A DNA stretch of 64,000 bases from contig JAAXVL010000002.1 of assembly GCA_013335535.1 (NCBI GenBank), positions 477,123 through 541,122 of the forward strand, written 5' to 3'. Numbering within the stretch: position 1 is the first letter of the stretch; each line of letters begins with the position of its first letter. The DNA comes from Azonexaceae bacterium. GTDB taxonomy: Bacteria; Pseudomonadota; Gammaproteobacteria; Burkholderiales; Rhodocyclaceae. Shown here piece by piece: positions 30,442 to 38,868 of the stretch. The notes beneath the pieces were generated by a model. That model saw only the letters and a list, made by a program, of their open reading frames with translations, was not told the origin of the DNA and did no database searches. Made by a program: the position numbers and the translations under genes.

Positions 30442-31041
30442 TTACAGTTTTCTGGCGTTCTTGGCCAGATAGGCAGCGACACCTTCCGTCGAGGCGACCA
30501 TGCCGGGCTTGCCCTTGTTCCAGCCGGCCGGGCAGACTTCACCGTGCTCTTCGAAGAATTGCAGGGCGTCGACCATGCGCAGCATTTCGTCGATGTTGCG
30601 GCCGAGCGGCAGCATGTTGACGACCTGGTGCATGACCACACCGTTCTTGTCGATCAGGAAGGACCCGCGCAGCGCAACGCCCGCGGCTTCGAGTTCGACG
30701 TCGTAGGCGCGGCAGATGTCGTGCTTGACGTCAGCGACCAGCGGGTAGCCGACCTGGCCGATGCCGCCGTCCTTGACTGCGGTGTTTTTCCAGGCCAGAT
30801 GGGTGAACTGGGAGTCGATGGAAACGCCGATGACCTCAACGCCGCGCTGCTTGAACTCGGCCAGGCGGTGATCGAAGGCGATCAGTTCGGACGGGCAGAC
30901 GAAAGTGAAGTCGAGCGGATAGAAGAACAGGACAACCGGCTTGCCCTTGAAGGAGGACAGTTTCAGTTCCTTGATTTCGTTGTTGCCAAATACGGCGGTG
31001 GCGGTGAAATCCGGGGCTTGCTTGCCAACGAGAACGGCCAT
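30442..31041 (-). CDS. typical 2-Cys peroxiredoxin (AhpC/Prx1 group)
   Basis: Thiol peroxidase of 199 aa that reduces H2O2 and organic peroxides in the cytosol. The peroxidatic cysteine is C49 in [13 protein letters not shown] and the resolving cysteine is C170 in [15 protein letters not shown]. The C-terminal YLAKNARKL replaces the eukaryotic YF motif. The reductant could be AhpF or thioredoxin; neither is encoded nearby. GGAG lies before the ATG at 31041. It is divergent from the DAB operon with about 200 bp between starts. A terminator follows it. Confidence 0.93.
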   Translation of the reverse strand: MAVLVGKQAPDFTATAVFGNNEIKELKLSSFKGKPVVLFFYPLDFTFVCPSELIAFDHRLAEFKQRGVEVIGVSIDSQFTHLAWKNTAVKDGGIGQVGYPLVADVKHDICRAYDVELEAAGVALRGSFLIDKNGVVMHQVVNMLPLGRNIDEMLRMVDALQFFEEHGEVCPAGWNKGKPGMVASTEGVAAYLAKNARKL

Positions 31042-31240
31042 GGGGAACTCCTTGTAATAGATTGTTTGTCGATTGGGGAAACATGCAATTTAACCAAGCG
31101 GGCATGACGTGTCAAACGGGTATCTTGACGCCGGCAGGCCAAGCGGAATGCGGCATGGCTTGTCCGGAAAGCGCGGGGCGCTGGCATAATCCCGGTATGA
31201 AAATAATGATAGCCGAGCAGACTGGCGGAGGGGCCGGGAC

Positions 31241-32686
31241 TTGCTGAAGGTGCTGGTTTTTCTGCCGGTGGTGGGGGCCGCCCTGCTCGCCGTTCTGCCA
31301 GTGCGTCGTGCCTTGCCGTTGTGGCAGGTGGCAATGGTATTTGCGCTGGGGGCGCTGGGTTATGCGCTGTGGCTGGCAGGGCAGTTCGATGCGGCGGGGC
31401 CGGCCTTGCAGATGTTCGAGAGCCGGGCGTGGAACCGCCGGCTCGGTTCCTATTTCGCCCTCGGCGTCGATGGTATTTCGCTGGCCATGGTGCTGCTCAC
31501 TGCGCTGCTTTCGCTCATTGCCGTGCTGATGTCGCGGCGGATGACCGAGGGGGCCCGGCTTTATTTCGTGCTGGTGTTGCTGCTCGAGTCGGCGATGTTC
31601 GGCGTCTTCATGGCGCGCGACTGGTCGCTGTTCTATGTGTTCTGGGAAGCGACGCTGCTCCCGCTGTTTTTCCTGATCGACCGCTTGGGTGGGCCAAACC
31701 GGCAGCGCGCGGCGCTCAATTTCTTTTTGTACACGCTGGGCGGCTCGGTGTTCATGCTTGTCGCGCTGCTCTTTCTATATGACGCGGCGCCCGGCCACAG
31801 CTTTGCCATGGCCGACATGGCGGAAGGCGGGCGCGGCCTGCCCCTCAATACCCAGTTGCTGATCTTTGCCGGGTTTTTCATCGGCTTCGGCGTCAAGATG
31901 CCGGTCTTCCCGCTGCATGGCTGGCTGCCGCTGGCCCACGTCGAGGCGCCGAGTCCGGTGTCCATTTTGCTGTCCGGCGTGCTTCTCAAGATGGGCGCCT
32001 ATGGGCTGATTCGTGCCGCCGAAACCTTGCCTGCCGCCTTGCTGGCGACGCAGGACTGGCTGGTCGTCATCGCCTTCATCAGCCTTCTTTACGGCGGCAT
32101 CCTGGCCTGGCGCCAACAGGACCTCAAGGCCATGGTCGCTTATTCGTCGATTTCGCACATGGGCATCGTGCTGCTCGGCATCGCCACCCTCAACGTCACC
32201 GGCCTGACCGGCGCCGTCATGCAGATGGTGGCGCACGGGCTGACTGCCGGGCTGCTCTTTCTCGTCGTCGGCCTGCTCTATCAGCGGACGCACAGTCGCG
32301 ATCTGGCCGACTACGGGGCGCTGCCCGGCAAGGCGCCCCGCTTTGCCTTCTTCACCGCTTTCGGACTGCTCGCTGCCATCGGACTGCCGGGCAGTGCCGG
32401 CTTCATCGCCGAACTGCATGCGCTGGTCGGCGGCTTTCAGCGCTGGGGCGGCTGGGTGCTCATCCTCTGTCTCGCCATGCTCATCGGAGCCGCCTACAGC
32501 CTGCGCGTCATCGGTCGCCTGTGCCTGAAGGGCGAACCGATGGACCTGCCCGACATGACACGGACCGAAGCCGTGGCGGCCGGCCTGCTGGCGGTGTGTA
32601 TCCTTGGCCTCGGTATCTGGCCGGCGCCCTTGCTTGAGCTGATCGCCGGCAGCGTCGACCAGGTCGCCCGTCTGTTCGGAGCCTGA
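31241..32686 (+). CDS. NuoM-like membrane subunit of the DAB operon
   Basis: A 481-aa proton-channel subunit of the NuoL/M/N-Mrp antiporter family with about 14 helices. The TM5 glutamate motif FWEATLLPLFFLIDRLGG and the channel segment FGVKMPVFPLHGWLPLAHVE, followed by LLSGVLLKMGAYGLIR, hold the charged residues needed for proton movement. The start is TTG with GGAGG about eight bases upstream. It is the first of five overlapping or abutting genes with dabA. It has no complex I context, so it probably supplies ion-motive coupling to DabA. Confidence 0.88.
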   Translation: MLKVLVFLPVVGAALLAVLPVRRALPLWQVAMVFALGALGYALWLAGQFDAAGPALQMFESRAWNRRLGSYFALGVDGISLAMVLLTALLSLIAVLMSRRMTEGARLYFVLVLLLESAMFGVFMARDWSLFYVFWEATLLPLFFLIDRLGGPNRQRAALNFFLYTLGGSVFMLVALLFLYDAAPGHSFAMADMAEGGRGLPLNTQLLIFAGFFIGFGVKMPVFPLHGWLPLAHVEAPSPVSILLSGVLLKMGAYGLIRAAETLPAALLATQDWLVVIAFISLLYGGILAWRQQDLKAMVAYSSISHMGIVLLGIATLNVTGLTGAVMQMVAHGLTAGLLFLVVGLLYQRTHSRDLADYGALPGKAPRFAFFTAFGLLAAIGLPGSAGFIAELHALVGGFQRWGGWVLILCLAMLIGAAYSLRVIGRLCLKGEPMDLPDMTRTEAVAAGLLAVCILGLGIWPAPLLELIAGSVDQVARLFGA

Positions 32687-32687
32687 G

Positions 32688-35600
32688 ATGAGCGCCGAAC
32701 GCGTCCTGCCCATCCGCGAGCGCCTGGCCCACTGGGTCGAGCATCTGACGCACGTGCTGCCGGCGCAGGCGCCGATCCGCGATTTCGTTCATCACAACAC
32801 CCTGCACGGCTTCCAGCATCTGCCGTTCGTTGAGGCGCTGGCGGCGGCCTCGGCGCTGACCGGAGCGGCAACCTGGTGGCCGGAAGCTAAATTCCGTGAC
32901 TGTCTGGCCGGCGGACGGATCAGCGCCGACGATCTGAATGCCGCCCTCGACGATTTCGGCGTCGCCGATCTCGACGCGCCACTGATCCGCGCCCTGTGCC
33001 GGCGCGATGTCCTGCTCGCCTCCCTGATGGCCGGCAACGAGGCGCCCGATGGGCCTCGCCTGGGCTGGCTGCGGCGCGAAACCGGCCTCGACGAAGATTT
33101 GATTTTTGGCCATTTTTTCCGGTTGACCGTGGAAGTGGCTCCAGCTTCAGCAATTCCCGCTGACTCGATACCCCCGGGACATCGCTTCGCGGCGGGCGAG
33201 GCGGGAATCCAGCCCGTGCCCGAAGCCATGGGCTCTGCCCGCTTGCACGGGAGTGACGGTGTCGCCGGACACGCCCACCCATCCTGGCACCACCTGGCGC
33301 ATGCCCGCTGGGCAGAACTGTGCGGCCGGGTCGGCAAAACCTGGACCTGGCGTGGCCTGCTTGAATACCTGAGTGGCGAGGACGTCCTCGAGCGCGTGCG
33401 CAGCATCCTGCAGCGCCATCTCGCGGCGCATCTCGACCTCGGTGTCGCCGCCTGGCGCAACCCGGCGCAGGGGCAGGGCTTCTTCGCGGCCTGGCGGGCC
33501 AGTGCCGGCTTCGATCTGGCCTGGGAAATGGACGAGTTGCCCAACGTTCGCGACGAAATCCTGCATCTGCCCGACAGCCCGATCGACGTCCTGCTCGAAG
33601 AGCTGCCGCGCCTGATTGCCGACGAAAGCCTGTGGTACGGCTATCTGCAGCGCCTGAGCCTCGAGTTGCCCGGCTGGTCCGGCATGTTCCTGTGGCGTGA
33701 CCGCCATCCGGGGCGCGGCGACGGCACGCCGGTGGCCATGCTCGATTACCTCGCCGTGCGCGTCCTGCTCGAACGTCTGCTCACCGACGACCTGCTGCGC
33801 CGACTGACCGGCGGCCCGCTACAGCTGGCCGACTTGCCCGGCTACTACGCCGCCCGTCCCGAGGAGTTCCTCGTTCGCGAAGCGCGGCACCACGCCTGGC
33901 TGCCCGAGGAACTGCAAGGCCGCGCCGCCTGTCTGGTCGATCTGGCCCGCAATGGCCACGTCGATGTCGATGCCTGGCGCCATCTGGCCGCAGCCGTCGC
34001 CGCAGCCTCGGCGGGGGCGCAGGCCGAAAATGCCGCCTGGCAGCTGAGCGCCCTGAGCCGGCCACTCGGCCTGACGCTGGCCGACGTGCAGACGCTGAGC
34101 CGTGACGAAATCGTCGCCCTGAACGCCTGTGCCTGCAGCCTGAGCGCCGGGCAGCGCAGCCAGATCTGGCTGCTCGCCTACGAACGCCATTACCGCGAAC
34201 AGCTTTTCTCGGCGCTGACCGCCAACCACCCGCGCCAGGCCGTGCCGGCCACCGCATCGGCGCAGGTCGTCATGTGCATGGACGACCGCGAGGAAGGCAC
34301 GCGCCGCCATCTCGAAGAAATTGCGCCGGACATCGTCACCTATGGCGCCGTCGGCTTCTTCGGCGTGCCGATCTACTGGCAGGGGCTGGACGATGCCGAG
34401 CCGACGGCGCTCTGCCCGGTCGTCGTGCGGCCGACCCAGCTCGTCCGCGAACAGGGTGTCGTCGGTACCGAAATCGAGCAGGGCCAGCGCGCCGCCCGCC
34501 GCGAAGGCCGTCTGCAGTGGCGCGAACGTTTCTATCAGGCGACACGCCGGCGCGTCGTGGCCGGCCCGGTTCTGACGGCCCTCGGCAGCCTGCCGGCGCT
34601 CGCCGCGCTGACGGCGGTGACGCTGGCACCGGGCTGGTTCGGCGAAACGGCTCGGCGCTGGCGCGAGCAACACGACGGTCGCCTGGCCACCCGGCTCCAG
34701 CTGACCGCCGAGAAAGCCTCGGCCGCCACGCCGGAGCAGCCGCAAGCGGGCCTGACCGATGCCGAGCAGGTCGGGCGCGTCGAGGCCTTCCTGCGCATGA
34801 TCGGCCTGACCGGCGATTTCGCACCCCTCGTCCTCATGTTCGGCCACGGTTCGGGCAGCCGCAACAATCCCCACCTCTCCGCTTACGACTGCGGTGCCTG
34901 CTCGGGCAAGCACGGCGGGCCGAATGCCCGCGTCTTCGCGGCCATGGCTAATCGCCCCGAAGTGCGCGCCGGGCTGGCTGAACGCGGTCTGCTGATTCCC
35001 GACAGCTGCTGGTTCATCGGCGCTGAACACAACACCTGCGACGACGGCGTCGAATGGTATGACCTTGAAGCCGTCCCCGAACGCTTCCAGGCGGCCCTCG
35101 ATACGCTGCTCACCCAGGTTGGCGAAGCCTGCCGCTCGCACGCCGCCGAGCGCTGCCGGCGGCTGGCCTCGGCACCCGTCCGTCCGACGCCATGGAAGGC
35201 CCGCCAGCACATGCTCGGCCGGGCCAGCGACATTTCCCAGGCGCGGCCGGAACTCGGCCACGCCACCAATGCCGCAGCCTTCATTGGCCGGCGCGAGATG
35301 AGCCGCGGCCTCTTCCTTGATCGCCGCGTCTTTTTGATTTCCTACGATCCGGTCAGTGACGGCGACGGCAGCATTGTCGAAGGCATCCTGCTCGCCGCCG
35401 GTCCGGTCGGCGCCGGCATCGCCCTCGAATACTATTTCTCGACGGTCGATAACGAACATTTCGGCTGCGGCTCGAAAGTCACCCACAACATCACCGGCCT
35501 GTTCGGCGTCATGGAAGGCGCCGATTCCGACCTGCGTACCGGCCTGCCCTGGCAGATGGTCGAAATCCACGAGCCGATGCGCCTGCTCGTCGTCGTCGAA

Positions 35601-35849
35601 CAGACGCCGGAAGTCTTGACCGCCATCCTTAACCGTCAGCCGGCGTTGCAGGAACTGATCAACAACGAATGGATCGTTTTGGCGGCAAAATCCCCGTTGA
35701 CCGTGGAAATCGCCCGTTATTGCCCACGCCGTGGCTGGCTGCCGTGGTCGGGCAGGGCCGTGCTGCCGCAGGTAGGGCGCTCGGCCGACTGGTTCGCCGG
35801 TGAGTCGGAGCCGCTGGCACCGGCCATCATTCTCGGAGGCGTTCGATGA
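32688..35849 (+). CDS. dabA: DabA, DUF2309 inorganic-carbon transporter subunit
   Basis: A 1053-aa member of PF10070 (DUF2309), the large DAB/Mps subunit, thought to act as a vectorial carbonic anhydrase turning CO2 to bicarbonate in the cytosol. Predicted zinc and catalytic residues are C530 and D532 in VVMCMDDREEGTRRH, and H720 and C735 in FGHGSGSRNN...YDCGACSGKHGG. The 2- and 15-residue spacings equal those reported for Halothiobacillus DabA (C351/D353, H524/C539). Residues ~138-190 are encoded by two repeat-derived DNA segments and look like an in-frame insertion. The start abuts the upstream stop; the end overlaps the next gene as ATGA. Confidence 0.93.
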   Translation: MSAERVLPIRERLAHWVEHLTHVLPAQAPIRDFVHHNTLHGFQHLPFVEALAAASALTGAATWWPEAKFRDCLAGGRISADDLNAALDDFGVADLDAPLIRALCRRDVLLASLMAGNEAPDGPRLGWLRRETGLDEDLIFGHFFRLTVEVAPASAIPADSIPPGHRFAAGEAGIQPVPEAMGSARLHGSDGVAGHAHPSWHHLAHARWAELCGRVGKTWTWRGLLEYLSGEDVLERVRSILQRHLAAHLDLGVAAWRNPAQGQGFFAAWRASAGFDLAWEMDELPNVRDEILHLPDSPIDVLLEELPRLIADESLWYGYLQRLSLELPGWSGMFLWRDRHPGRGDGTPVAMLDYLAVRVLLERLLTDDLLRRLTGGPLQLADLPGYYAARPEEFLVREARHHAWLPEELQGRAACLVDLARNGHVDVDAWRHLAAAVAAASAGAQAENAAWQLSALSRPLGLTLADVQTLSRDEIVALNACACSLSAGQRSQIWLLAYERHYREQLFSALTANHPRQAVPATASAQVVMCMDDREEGTRRHLEEIAPDIVTYGAVGFFGVPIYWQGLDDAEPTALCPVVVRPTQLVREQGVVGTEIEQGQRAARREGRLQWRERFYQATRRRVVAGPVLTALGSLPALAALTAVTLAPGWFGETARRWREQHDGRLATRLQLTAEKASAATPEQPQAGLTDAEQVGRVEAFLRMIGLTGDFAPLVLMFGHGSGSRNNPHLSAYDCGACSGKHGGPNARVFAAMANRPEVRAGLAERGLLIPDSCWFIGAEHNTCDDGVEWYDLEAVPERFQAALDTLLTQVGEACRSHAAERCRRLASAPVRPTPWKARQHMLGRASDISQARPELGHATNAAAFIGRREMSRGLFLDRRVFLISYDPVSDGDGSIVEGILLAAGPVGAGIALEYYFSTVDNEHFGCGSKVTHNITGLFGVMEGADSDLRTGLPWQMVEIHEPMRLLVVVEQTPEVLTAILNRQPALQELINNEWIVLAAKSPLTVEIARYCPRRGWLPWSGRAVLPQVGRSADWFAGESEPLAPAIILGGVR
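33101..33137 (-). repeat. dispersed REP-like repeat inside dabA
   Basis: On the minus strand it starts ACTTCCACGGTCAACCGGAA and continues with AAAATGGCCAAAAATC. On the coding strand it encodes LIFGHFFRLTVEV (residues ~138-150). This is a full-quality match, not a diverged one. Confidence 0.88.
33150..33260 (-). repeat. second repeat type in dabA (GGAATCCAG family)
   Basis: Read on the minus strand, the segment has CCGTCACTCCCGTGCAAGCG, then CTGGATTCCCGCCT and GCGGGAATTG. This is the pattern of the widespread intergenic element with CGTCATTCCCGC and GCGGGAATCCAG arms. It directly follows the REP-like copy and stays in frame with dabA. Confidence 0.65.
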
Positions 35850-37372
35850 TCCCGCTGCTCGCCAAGCTCCCCGAATGGATCTGGCTGGTCCCCGTCCTGC
35901 CGCTGGTCGCCGTCGTCATCAACGCCGCCCGCGTGCTGCTCGGCACCGCCACCGGCGACGCCGCCGAGCCGCTCACCGCCCGCTTGTCGTCGCTCGCCGC
36001 TTTTGGCGGGCTCGTGCTGCTCCTCTCTATCGACGCTTTGGCGCTGATCGACGGTCCGCCCGGCCATCTTCGCCTCGCCCACTGGTTCGGCAACGGCAAC
36101 TGGGAGGCAACTTTCTCCTTCATGCTCGACCCGCTGTCGCTGACACTGGGCACCCTGACGGCGCTGATCGGCTGGCTGGTCATGCGCTTCTCGGCCAATT
36201 ATCTGCACCGCGAGGCCGGCTTCCACCGTTTCTTCATCGCACTCAGTTTTTTCCTGGCCGGCATCCAGCTCGTGTTGCTTGCCGGCAACGGCTTGCTTGC
36301 CTTCGTCGGCTGGGAAATGTGCGGCGTCTCGTCCTTCCTGCTCATTGGCTACGCCTGGCAACGGCCGGTGGCAACCGGCAATGCGCTGTTCGCCTTCGTC
36401 ACCAATCGCGGCGGCGATGCCGGCTTCCTGCTCGCCCTCGGGCTGGCCGCCACCTGGCTCGGCGGCTTCGAATGGACGCTGCTGGCCAAAACGGCGCAGA
36501 TCAGCGTCGTCAATGACCGCCTGCTCGTCATCGGTTTCGTCATCGCCGCCCTCGCCAAGTCGGCACAATTGCCGTTCTCGGCCTGGATCACCAAGGCCCT
36601 CGAGGGACCGACGCCATCGTCGGCCATTTTCTACGGCGCGGTCATGGTCCATGCCGGCGTCTATCTGCTGCTTCGTCTCGAACCGCTGCTTCTCCAGGTG
36701 CCGGACGTCATGTTCGGACTGGTCGTGGCTGGCGCCCTGACGGCGATCTACGCCTGGCTGTGCGGCCTGGTGCAGACCGACGTCAAGTCGGCGTTGATCT
36801 TCGCCACGCTGTTCCAGGTCTCGCTCATGTTCGTGTGCATCGGTCTCGGCTGGACGACGCTGGCCCTCGTTCATCTCTGCCTGCACGCCGGCTGGCGGGT
36901 CTGGCAGTTCCTCGTCGCCCCGTCGTGGCTGGTCATTACCCGCCAGCGGCCGCCACCGCCGCCGGCCTGGCTGCGCAACAATCAGCTGCTCTATACGGCT
37001 GCACTGCAACGTTTCTGGCTCGACAAGCTGGCCGATACGCTGCTCGTCCAGCCCACCGAGTCGTTCTCGCGCGACGCGCATGCTTTCGAGGAACACTTCA
37101 TCGACCACGCCATCGGCCAGCCGGGGCAGGGCAAGCCGCTTCATGCCGAGCGCCCGCTCATCGTTGCCGACGGTTTGCCGGGCCGCCTGCTCGGCGCGGT
37201 GTCGGATGCCCTGCAGCGCATCGAGTACCGGCTGTTGCTGCGTGGCAAGGGCGGCACGGCCGAAAAGCTCATGCATCGGGCCGGCGCCTACCTGCGCACG
37301 CTGGAAAACCTCCTCGAGCAGCCGCGCTACCTCATGATGGCCGTGATGGCGACTTTCGTGGTGATCCTGTGA
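35846..37372 (+). CDS. dabB: NuoL-like subunit, likely DabB
   Basis: A 508-aa NuoL/MrpA-type membrane protein and the probable direct partner of DabA, since DabB proteins are of this type. Motifs: FMLDPLSLTLGTLTALIGWL, the TM5 glutamate in FVGWEMCGVSSFLLIGYAWQ, channel lysines in KSAQLPFSAWITKALEGPTP, and VQTDVKSALIFATLFQVSLM. After the core helices there is a hydrophilic stretch of about 130 aa (residues ~365-495) and a last C-terminal helix. The ATG overlaps the dabA stop (ATGA) and the TGA overlaps the next GTG. Confidence 0.88.
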   Translation: MIPLLAKLPEWIWLVPVLPLVAVVINAARVLLGTATGDAAEPLTARLSSLAAFGGLVLLLSIDALALIDGPPGHLRLAHWFGNGNWEATFSFMLDPLSLTLGTLTALIGWLVMRFSANYLHREAGFHRFFIALSFFLAGIQLVLLAGNGLLAFVGWEMCGVSSFLLIGYAWQRPVATGNALFAFVTNRGGDAGFLLALGLAATWLGGFEWTLLAKTAQISVVNDRLLVIGFVIAALAKSAQLPFSAWITKALEGPTPSSAIFYGAVMVHAGVYLLLRLEPLLLQVPDVMFGLVVAGALTAIYAWLCGLVQTDVKSALIFATLFQVSLMFVCIGLGWTTLALVHLCLHAGWRVWQFLVAPSWLVITRQRPPPPPAWLRNNQLLYTAALQRFWLDKLADTLLVQPTESFSRDAHAFEEHFIDHAIGQPGQGKPLHAERPLIVADGLPGRLLGAVSDALQRIEYRLLLRGKGGTAEKLMHRAGAYLRTLENLLEQPRYLMMAVMATFVVIL

Positions 37373-38868
37373 GCGGCTTGACCGAAATCTTCTGGACCGA
37401 GCAGGCCAGCCTGCCGCTGCTCCTAGCCCTGCAACTACTGCCGCTGCTCGGCGCGGCCGTGGTTTATGCCTTCGACGAACGGCGAACCGGCGTGACGCTC
37501 GGCAAGGTCTTCGCGCTCGGCGAACTCCTGCTTTGCATCGTCGCCGTTCGCCACATCAACCCGACCCTGCCCGCCCTGCAACTGGCCGAGCGCTTCACGC
37601 CGCTGGCCTACCATGTCGCGGTCGACGGTCTGAGCCTGCTCTTTTTGCTGCTGGTCGCGCTGCTCACGTTGCTCATGACGCTGTACGGCATGAGTCGGGG
37701 CATGATTTCGCCGGGCCGGCTGTTTGCCGTGCTGCTCCTGGCCGAAAGCGGGCTGGTCGGCATGCTGGTCACGGTCAATGTGGCCTGGTTTGCTGCCTTT
37801 TCGGCGCTTGAGTTGTGGTCTGTGGTCTATTTGTTGCGGCGCTGGGCTTCGTCGCGGGCGGAAATTCTCGCGCTGTCCCGTTTCGTCCAGTATCAGGCCT
37901 TTGGCTGGGTGTTGTTTGCCGCCGGCTGCGTCGTGCTCGGCTGGGGGCATGCCGAGGCGACGGGCGGCCGGTGGAGCTTCGACCTGTTCGATCTGGTCGG
38001 CGCCATTCCGGTCGGCAAGTTCCAGACGGCGGCTTTCTACCTCTTGTTCTACGGGCTGGCCGTGCGTACGCCGCTCTTCCCGCTGCACGGCTGGTTGCCC
38101 AACATGGCCCAGCACGGCCTGATCGCCGTCGCCCCGGCGCTCATGGTCGGCGTCAAGGTCGGCATCTACGGCATGATGCGCTTTGTCCTGCCGCTGACCC
38201 CGGCGGCGGTTGAATACTGGCAGCCTTACGTCGTCGGCTTCGCCATGGCCGGCGTCTTTTTTACGGCGGCGCTCGCTTTTCAGCAGAGCAACCTGCGCCG
38301 CCTGCTCGCTTTCGCCGTGGTCAGCCACACCAGCCTGCTCGTCATCGGTCTGTTCAGCCTGCACGAATCGGGCATCCAGGGCGCCATGTTGCTTGCCGCC
38401 AACTTCGGGCTGGCGGTGACTGGCATGTGGTTCATTGTCGGCTTCGTCTTCCGGCGTACCGGGACGACCGAGTTGCACGAACTGTCCGGTCTGTTCGAGC
38501 GTATTCCCTTCCTCGCCATCGCCTTCCTGACTTTCGGTCTGGCTATCGTCGGCATGCCCGGCACGCCGGGTTTCGATGCCGCTCACCTCATTCTCGAAGC
38601 CTCGATCGACACCTTCGGGGCTTTGCCGACGGTGGCGACGGCGCTGGGCAACGTGGCAGCGGCCGGTTTCCTGCTCTGGGCTTTCCAGCGGGCTTTCCTG
38701 TCGCAGGCAAAAGCGGGCGGCCATGACGTCGACCGCACCCTGCCGATGGAATATGTCGTCTGCGGCATCGCGCTGGCCGCCATGCTGGCTATCGGCTTCT
38801 TCACCGAACCCTGGCTTTATCTGACCGAAACGGCCAGCCAGGCGGCGGCAGCGAGGTTCGTGCGATGA
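37369..38868 (+). CDS. NuoN/NuoM-like membrane subunit of the DAB operon
   Basis: A 499-aa antiporter-like subunit. The GTG at 37369 overlaps the TGA of the preceding gene, and translation from there gives MSGLTEIFWTEQASLPLLLA, the first helices of the family; a longer frame from 36760 is antisense-like filler inside the previous gene. It has the TM5 Glu (FSALELWSVVYLLRRW) and the channel segment VRTPLFPLHGWLPNMAQHG, in which the usual Lys is replaced by Arg, then VGVKVGIYGMMRF. The altered charge suggests modified or structural ion handling. It overlaps the next gene as ATGA. Confidence 0.85.
   Translation: MSGLTEIFWTEQASLPLLLALQLLPLLGAAVVYAFDERRTGVTLGKVFALGELLLCIVAVRHINPTLPALQLAERFTPLAYHVAVDGLSLLFLLLVALLTLLMTLYGMSRGMISPGRLFAVLLLAESGLVGMLVTVNVAWFAAFSALELWSVVYLLRRWASSRAEILALSRFVQYQAFGWVLFAAGCVVLGWGHAEATGGRWSFDLFDLVGAIPVGKFQTAAFYLLFYGLAVRTPLFPLHGWLPNMAQHGLIAVAPALMVGVKVGIYGMMRFVLPLTPAAVEYWQPYVVGFAMAGVFFTAALAFQQSNLRRLLAFAVVSHTSLLVIGLFSLHESGIQGAMLLAANFGLAVTGMWFIVGFVFRRTGTTELHELSGLFERIPFLAIAFLTFGLAIVGMPGTPGFDAAHLILEASIDTFGALPTVATALGNVAAAGFLLWAFQRAFLSQAKAGGHDVDRTLPMEYVVCGIALAAMLAIGFFTEPWLYLTETASQAAAARFVR

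Noticed and set aside
31062..31247. 61-codon plus-strand frame between the peroxiredoxin and DAB genes
   Set aside because: It overlaps the start of the first DAB gene, lacks a ribosome site and has no recognisable content; it is probably promoter and leader DNA.
35686..35712. CCGTTGACCGTGGAAAT near the end of dabA, and similar fragments at 26829 (cupin gene) and 61793 (LysR gene)
   Set aside because: Matches are limited to 12-16 bases without the full hairpin plus tail, so chance or heavily decayed copies cannot be told apart.
36760..37368. N-terminal 203-codon extension of the NuoN/M-like gene
   Set aside because: It lies out of frame within the preceding NuoL-like gene and is arginine-rich; the GTG at 37369 overlapping TGA gives the proper first helices.
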